64,000 bases of DNA, from contig JARWKL010000009.1 in NCBI GenBank assembly GCA_029961685.1, forward strand, positions 22,749,237 to 22,813,236, in the 5' to 3' direction. Every line of letters begins with the position of its first letter. Position 1 is the first letter of the stretch. Position numbers and translations under genes: made by a program. The notes under the pieces were generated by a model. The model was not told the origin of the DNA. It did no database searches and saw nothing but the letters and a program-made list of their open reading frames with translations. This document shows positions 57,582 to 64,000 of the stretch, in pieces. The stretch comes from Aristolochia californica (Eukaryota > Streptophyta > Magnoliopsida > Piperales > Aristolochiaceae).

Positions 57582-58080
57582 CATCTTCGTCTTCCTCTAC
57601 AGCGAGCCAGCGGGGCGATGGCGACGGGGACGGCTAGGCAAAGGCAACGGCCGGCGACGGCGGCGGGCAATGCCGACAGAGGCGGGGCTCCGACGGTACG
57701 CCGAGAGGGAGAAGAGAGGGAGGCCGAGAAGCTCTGCAAATGCTCGACCTCCCGTGCTCTGCGGGAATGAGAGAGGGCTGCGGAAATGAGAGAGGGAGCA
57801 GAGAATGAGAAAGGGCTGCGGGAACGGAGACAAGAGAGGGTTGCGGAGACGAGAGAGGACTGCGGGAACGGAGACGAGAGAGGGCTGCGGGAATGAGAGA
57901 GGGTTGCGGGAACGGAGACGAGAGAGGGCTACGGGAATGAGAGAGGGTTGCGGGAAAGGAGACGAGAGAGGGAGCAGAGAAAGAGAGAGGGCTGCGGGAA
58001 TGCAATGGCAGAGAGGGTGTGCGGCAGTGAGAGCCCCGAGAGACAGCCCCGCGCGAGAGTCATGTAGATGATTCTCAAAA
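57582..58080. repeat. purine-rich, GC-rich minisatellite module 1
   Basis: Irregular tandem array of about 40-base units built from GAGAGAGGGCTGCGGGAA and CGGAGACGAGAGAGG words (57,760-58,010). A GC-rich non-repetitive part (57,600-57,760) precedes it. Long open frames on both strands are composition artefacts rich in Arg/Gly or Pro/Ser/Leu. Confidence 0.75.
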
Positions 58081-58179
58081 TCGGGCGGAAAGCACTTTCC
58101 GCCCGTTACTCTTGAGACATGAACTCTTGATTCATGTATATTCATGTATATTCATGTACATGACATGAATTTGGGCGCT

Positions 58180-58251
58180 CCCTAACGACATCAGGACATG
58201 ACCTGCGTAATGCGCATGAAGATCATGTCCTGAGTCATGTGCACTAACCCC
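58180..58251. repeat. conserved hairpin tail, copy 1
   Basis: Stem TCAGGACATGA (58,191-58,201) pairs with TCATGTCCTGA (58,223-58,233) over 11 bases, with a 21-base loop. The whole 72 bases align without gaps to 60,743-60,814 at about 76 per cent identity. Confidence 0.75.
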
Positions 58252-58282
58252 TTATGCTAATCATTTACATGAACTTCATCTT

Positions 58283-58499
58283 TGCAACTTCATGAGCACT
58301 GGAAACAGTTTTCAGTGTTAATGTCCCAACATGAAAAAAATATAAAAAACAAGAGAATTCCAAAACCCTTACAGTATACTTAATTATAACATTATCCTTA
58401 AAATCCAAATTAGGTAAAACATGTATTATTACTATACGAATAAGAAATTTAATATATAATTAAAATATATTAATGAACTAATTAATTAAATTAGATATC
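58283..58499 (+). repeat. head segment, copy B (direct repeat)
   Basis: Partner of 56,889-57,106 in the same orientation, about 1.39 kb downstream, roughly 80 per cent alike by eye. Confidence 0.85.
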
Positions 58500-60419
58500 A
58501 CCATGGTTACCGAATATTATAAGGTTAGAGTTTAGCATTCTTTATTTGAATTTTCAAATACTAGCAACTCATCGGATTCTTATTTAAATTTGTATCATCC
58601 AAACTTTCTCACAACTACAATTTACTTGAATGGATACTCCTTTTATAACGGATACTCCTTGCAAAGAGAACAGAAGATGTGTAGGAACATGCATTTGAAG
58701 GTAGTTGTCCATGGAGACAACATTCAAAGTTGTAGTGAGATGCATTGCTACCTATACAAGGGAATCCAAAGTTCAGCTGCACATGTCTAGAGCAACAGTA
58801 AAAAAGTCTCTTTGGATGCATTTGTAGAATCTCAATTCAGTCTCCTAGGTCTTTATGAGATCTGCCTAATTGCCCTCTAGTTGTATAATATGAACAGGAA
58901 ATAGTAGATTATTGGAGTTCTTTCTTTCTCTTAAGGGGTATTGTAATTACATATGCTTCTTGAAGTAATTACAAATAATTCAACTTTTCCACAACTCATC
59001 ATATTTGTTCCTAGATGTTTATATTGCAATAGGGAAAGAAGGTTGACTCAGAAATGGCATCCATGTGACATTTTCATTGAAATGGAAGCTCCCTTGATGC
59101 TTACATGTAAAATATATCTTTTACATACTCTCCATGGTTCAATGAGCAAGACAATTCACCCACAAGACCTAAAAAAACTAGTCAAGATATGCATCCAAAA
59201 TTGAATAGGGTTGTAGCATATCACCACAGTTTATTCACTTTCACTATCCAAGTACATCTCTACTGCTTCCTTGTTTTCAATGTCCTCATCTTCTTCCTGA
59301 TGTCTTCTCTTCTCTTGCTCTTTTAGCTGTAGTGGATTTTGCCCTTTCTAGCCTCGAGGAAACTGCTTCCTAGGAAACTAACTTCTCAATAAAGACATAA
59401 ATAAAATCGGCTCATCGATTCTGCAATAAGTAAACTAAGATAATGAGATGTTATTGAAAGGTTAAGTGGCAAACAACCAAATCGGATGTGTTTGAAGCAA
59501 TTCAAGTTTGGAGCTATACTTGTTTTATGGTTGCTTGAAGAGATTTTTGAACATCAACATAAATTATTGTTGTCCAATTATATGCTTTGTGTTGGGAACC
59601 ACCAAATGTTTGTTGGTCTTGTTGTTGGACAAGGTGGAACATGCACTTGTGATGATAGTGAATTTCATACTACCAGTACGTAGCTCTTTCTAATCAGGAG
59701 AGAGCATTTGGAATCTTTGCAAATATTTCAAGTAACAGAGAAAGAAAAGAGGCATAATAGACCTAATTTCATTTATTGGGAAGTCAGAATATCATCTATA
59801 TGAATCAATCTAAAACAAATTCCTTCTCTAATTGATGGGAACAACCTGATTCCAAAGGCAAAACCATGCAAGAACCACTTATATGCAAAGGGCATCAATA
59901 CATCAACAATGTTAGAGATAAGGATAGATGCAGTTGCCATAACCTGCAAAAAATGCAATCAATTCTTAGTTACGTCCTAAAAATAGGTTATCAAGCAAGA
60001 TTGATATGGATACAATTGCTTACTTGGGTCAGTCATAACGATAAATCATTAACCCTTAAATACAGAGCACCAAACCCTAAAAACACTAAACCCTAACCCT
60101 AATCAAGAATTTAGACCCTAAATCGTAATCCTAAATCCCACAATTATACACAAATAACCCAAAATTAGGCACTGAAACTAAAATTAAATCAAATACAACA
60201 CTAATTTTATAAAAAAATATTAGGGTTTAGTCATACCTTCTGAAATTTGGAGAAAACCGAAGCCGAAGAGTGAAATCAAAGCCGAATTGGGAAATCTATG
60301 CCGAATCGAAGTAGAAATTAAGAAATTGAAGCCCAAATGTCAAAATCGAAGAAAATCGAAACCGAAATAGGGGAAATGGAACGAAATCAGAGGGTATTTT
60401 GGGGGAAAAGAGAATAGTG

Positions 60420-60720
60420 AGAGGGAGAAAGGAGTGAAAAGCCGAAAAGGAGAAGAGAGGGAGAAGCATGCAGGAGGTTCAGAGAGAGAGCAAGTCCGAG
60501 ATGGAGAGAAGGACGCCGAAAGGACGTTAGCAGTGAGAGATGGAGGTCGTAGAGAGGGAGACCGGAGAGAGACGGTGAAGACGAGAGAGGGAGCAGAGAG
60601 CTCGGGGTTTAGGGAGACAAGAGAGGGGGTGCGGGAGATAGGGCGAAAAAAAAAACGAAATGAGAAGAGAGCGTGAGAGGGTGTGTGGGAGAGAAAGGGG
60701 GGAAAAAAATAAAACCGTCG
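60420..60720. repeat. purine-rich module 2
   Basis: GAGAGGGAG-type repeats with scattered CGA and GCGGG, less regular than module 1. Frames here are composition artefacts (Arg/Glu/Gly or Leu/Ser/Pro). Confidence 0.65.
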
Positions 60721-60742
60721 AGGGTTTGAACCCCGAGCTCTC

Positions 60743-60814
60743 CACTAACGACCTCAATAGATGAACTGAATAATGCGGCTGAAGTTCATCTCCTAAGTCA
60801 AGTTGACTAACACC
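60743..60814. repeat. conserved hairpin tail, copy 2
   Basis: Stem AGATGAACT (60,759-60,767) pairs perfectly with AGTTCATCT (60,783-60,791), loop 15 bases. Gap-free alignment to copy 1. Confidence 0.75.
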
Positions 60815-61026
60815 CTCAGCTGCTGCGACCATTTAATTTCTATAGTAATCAGATTATAGCAATCGTCAATCTCGTGGGTCCGAATAAGCAGCCGAGTGAT
60901 GGATGAACCAGGAGAGAGATTCTTCAAAGACTGGGTTAAAAGTCAGGAACTGCACACATTTGGTGGTGGTGGAGACTCAACCAGTAAATTCGAAATATAC
61001 TTAATTGATTAGTTCTCTCTAAGAAA

Positions 61027-61150
61027 GCACTCAAAACATCATATCTGTGATTCAAAATTCTTATTGCTCAGGATAAATAGGCACTCAAAACATCATATCT
61101 ATGATTCAGAATTCTTATTGCTCAGGATAAATAGGCACTCAAAACATCAT
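61027..61150 (+). repeat. 54-bp tandem repeat (2.3 copies)
   Basis: Units begin GCACTCAAAACATC at 61,027, 61,081 and 61,135. The two full copies differ at very few positions, so the duplication is recent. Confidence 0.9.
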
Positions 61151-61900
61151 TTCTTTCAAATACATAATTTTTTTACCAAAGCGGGTTTATTCTATCCTTT
61201 CACGATGGGGTTCCTGTAGAATAAGAAGAAACTAATCCTCAAACGAAGGGTTTTACTGCCACAAATTTTAGAATAAAAACAAGTAGCTATGAAAGGTATC
61301 TCTTGCATCCATCATCAATAATAAATGCATTTATGGAAAACCATAGATTCCCAATTTACACGTTAGTTTTAAAAAGAAATTAAAGGGAGATATCAATAGA
61401 TATCATTTCGAATAGTCCTACAAAGAAATAAAGACATTCATGCAAGCATTCATTCGCTTGGTTCTAGTGCTAAATGGTCCTAATGAGCAAAAACATATAT
61501 ATTTCCGTTAGGTTCTCGTTGAAGTAGTAACATTAACGGTAGTTTCTTCCAACAAGACGAGGAAAGCCATGAGCTCATTCATTCTCTTTAAAGTCATTAA
61601 AAGGGTCACTAACGCCTTTTTTTCTTTTTTTCTATTACTGTACAGATTGAGTAAGGTGGTTGGAGCATGTGATTGTGTGGTTTTTGTTTACCAGTTGGCA
61701 AGCTGGGGTCTGAGCTAATTGAGGGAAAGAGGGATGAAAAATACAGTTTGAATCTTCATTGTAGTCAAAATTCAAAGTTCCTCGTATGCAGCTGCAGAAG
61801 AGTCCAAGAAGACGGCTCTGTGTATTCGATTTACACGAGCTTTTTAATTTTAAGCTTTGACGAGAGCGTCAACCATCAAAGCTTTTCGTTGCGATGCGAG
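61151..61900. other. intergenic, upstream of the small membrane protein gene
   Basis: No gene recognised. The last 250 bases lead into the TATA box at 61,911 and probably hold its promoter. Confidence 0.4.
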
Positions 61901-61910
61901 AGAATAACGG

Positions 61911-61917
61911 TATAAAA
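61911..61917 (+). promoter_or_regulatory. TATA box of the small Gly/Cys-rich protein gene
   Basis: CGGTATAAAAGCC is a consensus TATA box, placing transcription start near 61,943 and giving a 5' UTR of about 320 bases before the ATG at 62,267. Confidence 0.6.
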
Positions 61918-62266
61918 GCCGGGGGGTAGAAAGCCGCTCCAGCTCAAAAACTTCATGCGAGACGACAACCCAGAAGATAGGCCGTGTCGACTGTCGCAGG
62001 CGAGATCCACGAGTTGTGGTCCTCCGTGCTTGGCAGTAGTGGGAACCATCCATGTCGTTTGAGTGATTGATGATTTGGACTGAGGAGGAGGAAGGGAGAA
62101 TCCGAATTACGATATCAACTTTTTGACTTGGAAAACCTGCCTGCCTGCCTGCCTATTCATATCAAAATACGCTCACAAAGGAAAAAAGACGGGAAGAAGT
62201 TTTCTGGTGAAAGTCAATAGGCCGGAACTCGGAAGCGAAAGAAGGGAGACGAAGAGTGCGGGTAGA

Positions 62267-62500
62267 ATGGTCAGAGTGGGAAGAGAGAAGGTTTTCGTGA
62301 TAGGAGTTGAAAGTGGAGGCGTTGGCGTTGGACTTCTCTTCTGGGTGGCGTTAGCCGTTCTCTGTCTCATCACTACGGTTATCTTCTCTTGCGCCGATGG
62401 GGTGCCCAAAGGCAAGACTTCTGCTCCTGATACGACCGCTTACGGAACTGGCTGCGGCGCTGGCTGTGGAGCTGGCTGCGGTGCTGCTTGTGGTGCCTGA
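62267..62500 (+). CDS. small membrane protein with Gly/Ala/Cys-repeat tail
   Basis: 77 residues. A short basic N-terminus (MVRVGREKVF) precedes a Gly-rich turn and one hydrophobic helix (about residues 20-41, GLLFWVALAVLCLITTVIF). A polar linker with Lys and Thr leads to a C-terminal repeat in which Cys recurs every four residues (Cys63, 67, 71, 75) as CGAG/CGAA. An upstream in-frame ATG at 62,123 would add 48 residues (MTWKTCLPACLF), but the second ATG is preferred because it starts the compact membrane protein. A good TATA box lies upstream. I recognise no named family. Regular Cys spacing suggests metal binding, lipidation or disulfide cross-linking, which is inference. The gene is intronless and lies convergent to the nucleotidylyltransferase gene. 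Confidence 0.65.
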   Translation: MVRVGREKVFVIGVESGGVGVGLLFWVALAVLCLITTVIFSCADGVPKGKTSAPDTTAYGTGCGAGCGAGCGAACGA

Positions 62501-63024
62501 AAATCATCTGCCGACAACGCAGAATCAAAATTCAAAGATTATATCTTTGTTGGAACGATAATATGAAGAATTCCCAGTTTGTACACTTTTTTTTTTTTTT
62601 TTTTGTTTCAAGCATAATAACTTGCTTCAAGTTAGCTAATTAATATTGTGTCTCCTCTCGACCAAATATTGTTATTTTAACAAATGATGTAACGAGGCAA
62701 GAGAAATGCAAATGTAAAAACTAATGCAGTTCATATCCATACAGTTTCGTAAATGAGGATACCCAGTAAATGAGATACAGCAAAAAGCCTCCTTTCTCAC
62801 GGCATCTCATTGTCATATCCAACTAGAGTGGACATCTTTTGGGAAATGATACAAATAAAATATGACGAATTCAATATTGTTTTTACTTGCATTCTTCAAT
62901 ACTCCTTCCGGACTTGAATAGACACCAATTAGTGCTTCAAATAGTGTTTGACCTTTGCACACCTCCAATGGGTAAAACTAGTAGCATCTCTTCAGCCAGT
63001 TTTCTTTCACTACTCAAGAGGCTT
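62501..63024. other. convergent 3' regions
   Basis: Contains the 3' UTR of the small membrane protein (with a T run at 62,588-62,604) and, on the other strand, the 3' UTR of the nucleotidylyltransferase gene. No further gene is seen. Confidence 0.5.
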
Positions 63025-63758
63025 TCATGAACTCCACTTCTTTCTAATTTCTGTTGAGGATATATCCATGCGAAATCTATCCTGTGGTATTGAGATAAAC
63101 ATGTCCCGTAGCTCTTCTGGAATGTCAAAATCTTCCAGCACCTGTAGAAAGTTTCAGGCAAAGAATTAAAGTTTGCAAAGAGAGGTGGATTGATGCTTCT
63201 GAAATAAATATACCTTGAAAACACCATCAACATTTCGACCACCCACAAGAAAAGTGCAACCAGTTCTTTTGCAGTTAACCAGTATCTCCATCATCTTAGT
63301 ACGATCCCCTCCATAATACTTTGGCTGACATAGGAAAGAGGTATATGTTGCAGTAAGGAATATAATATATGTGTTCTTAAAACAAATGTTGTCTGTTGAA
63401 GAAATAAAGACCTACACAGCATTGTTTCACAAGCTGAGCATCATACATTTATACTCTTGAAACAAATCCAATTCTCCAAGACATTTGTTTGTGCAATTGA
63501 GAGGTAAAACAGAAATTAGACTACAATCATAAAATTGGTTATCATAAGAGATCGTTGCTGATATATTTCATGAGCACAATCCTACAAATCACATACCCAT
63601 GAGTACTTTGGTTAATAACATTTACTTCTCGTAAAATCTCATGATTCTTACATTAATGAGCCTTGCAGCAGTATCCGAACCAATAACAAAGGCACTTCCT
63701 GGAAAAAGTTCTGCTTTCTTATAAAAAAATGGTTGGGTGGATACAATCACTGTCATCC
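63025..63758 (-). CDS. nucleotidylyltransferase (NMNAT/NadD-like fold), 3' exons; gene continues off the right edge
   Basis: Three minus-strand exons, 63758-63652, 63324-63214 and 63141-63025, give the last 111 residues. Introns are GT-AG, and the two internal joins are in phase 0. Exon 1 here has KKAELFPGSAFVIGSDTAAR, the substrate-binding region of this family. Exon 2 has PKYYGGDRTKMMEILVNCK and TGCTFLVGGRNVDGVFK. The last exon has FISIPQDRFRMDISSTEIRK, whose ISSTxIR motif is the nucleotide-binding signature of NMNAT/NadD-type nucleotidylyltransferases. The sequence resembles the plant nucleotidylyl transferase superfamily protein At2g01220, as I remember it. The catalytic HxGH part lies outside the window, so neither activity nor substrate can be judged. 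The exon at 63,758 is preceded by a good acceptor (AATGGCAG). No defect is seen in the visible part. Confidence 0.85.
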
Positions 63759-64000
63759 CTGCCATTGACAAGTAGCAAACACTCTTAAGAGATGGGTCAT
63801 ACGGAAGTGACATGCTCTATTTGAATATTGTAGATATTGATTGGATGTATAGGTTGCCATGTACCACAAGACAGCAAAGGAAAAACACAAATAAGCAAAC
63901 AAGATGAGATTAAAATAATTAAAGAGCCTGCACAAGTGGCAAAGGAATTCAAAGAATGAATTATAAATAGTTATAAAATGCAAAATCTTCCTCTATTTTT
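63759..64000 (-). other. intron of the nucleotidylyltransferase gene (partial)
   Basis: Upstream of the exon at 63,758 the minus strand is AT-rich and ends in a consensus acceptor. No coding similarity to the family is seen up to the window edge. Confidence 0.5.

Larger units (their letters stand above)
56788..58252 (+). repeat. unit 1 of an unclassified paired repeat (head, GC module, hairpin tail)
   Basis: Starts with GTTAGTGCCCC upstream of mS35. It contains a head segment (56,889-57,106) that recurs at 58,283-58,499, an AT-rich middle, a purine-rich GC-rich module (57,582-58,080), and a 72-base tail (58,180-58,251) that recurs at 60,743-60,814. It ends GTGCACTAAC, which mirrors the GTTAGTG start. 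No transposase or reverse transcriptase is seen. It is possibly a non-autonomous DNA transposon that picked up foreign sequence. Confidence 0.5.
58253..60822 (+). repeat. unit 2 of the unclassified paired repeat
   Basis: Follows unit 1 directly. The head copy B (58,283-58,499) is followed by about 1.9 kb without recognised genes (58,500-60,380), then a second purine-rich module (60,420-60,720) sharing GACGAGAGAGGGAGCAGAGA with module 1, then the second hairpin tail. The middle differs completely from that of unit 1. Frames at 58,590-59,700 show no domain. Confidence 0.5.

Noticed and set aside
57597..58145. Long open frames (up to 182 residues) on both strands of the GC-rich module
   Set aside because: Low-complexity Arg/Gly or Pro/Ser/Leu translations in several frames at once, as expected from a purine minisatellite.
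60081..60105. Telomere-like AAACCCTAACCCTAA words
   Set aside because: Only two or three imperfect units; too short for an interstitial telomere array and common in AT-rich plant DNA.
1..64000. CRISPR arrays, bacterial operons, rRNA genes
   Set aside because: No regularly spaced short repeats of CRISPR type and no rRNA core sequences seen; the window is plant nuclear DNA.

Overview
This is a nuclear window from a flowering plant, most likely a eudicot, probably woody judging only from the transposon load. The evidence is genes with spliceable GT-AG introns whose products match plant families (a PMI2-like WEB coiled-coil protein, a ZAR1-type LRR receptor kinase, mitochondrial ribosomal protein mS35, an NMNAT-like nucleotidylyltransferase), together with Ty3/gypsy, Ty1/copia, hAT and LINE elements of plant type. 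I cannot name the species. Splice sites were placed by eye and checked for reading phase.

Layout. 1-5.64 kb: minus-strand, decayed Ty3/gypsy element whose gag holds a 527-bp tandem duplication; a second copy's pol tail abuts its LTR. 5.6-9.3 kb: AT-rich, with two possible tRNA-derived SINEs and no recognised gene. 9.3-9.6 kb: orphan plus-strand LTR with its tRNA-Met primer site. 9.83-14.4 kb: copia element 1 (minus). 16.6-19.75 kb: PMI2-like gene (plus). 20.44-24.97 kb: copia element 2 (minus), interrupted in its 5' leader by copia element 3 (24,967-29,745), a nested insertion. 31.1-33.9 kb: LRR receptor kinase (plus). 35.925-41.247 kb: hAT transposon with degenerate 8-bp target duplications and a dead transposase. 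41.6-42.7 kb: 3' exons of an unrecognised gene (minus), cut off by copia element 4 (42.73-47.91 kb). 48.45-56.63 kb: mS35 (minus, four exons), with a 6.46-kb intron 2 full of repeat debris. 56.78-60.82 kb: two consecutive units of an apparently undescribed repeat, each with a similar head, a purine-rich GC-rich module and a hairpin tail; this is the best candidate novelty. 61.9-62.5 kb: small Gly/Cys-rich membrane protein gene. 63.0-64 kb: 3' end of a nucleotidylyltransferase gene (minus) running off the window.

The host genes are unrelated housekeeping or signalling genes and form no operon or cluster. Mitochondrial translation, chloroplast movement, receptor signalling and NAD-type nucleotide metabolism are represented by one gene each. 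Most of the remaining sequence is transposon or unexplained AT-rich DNA.
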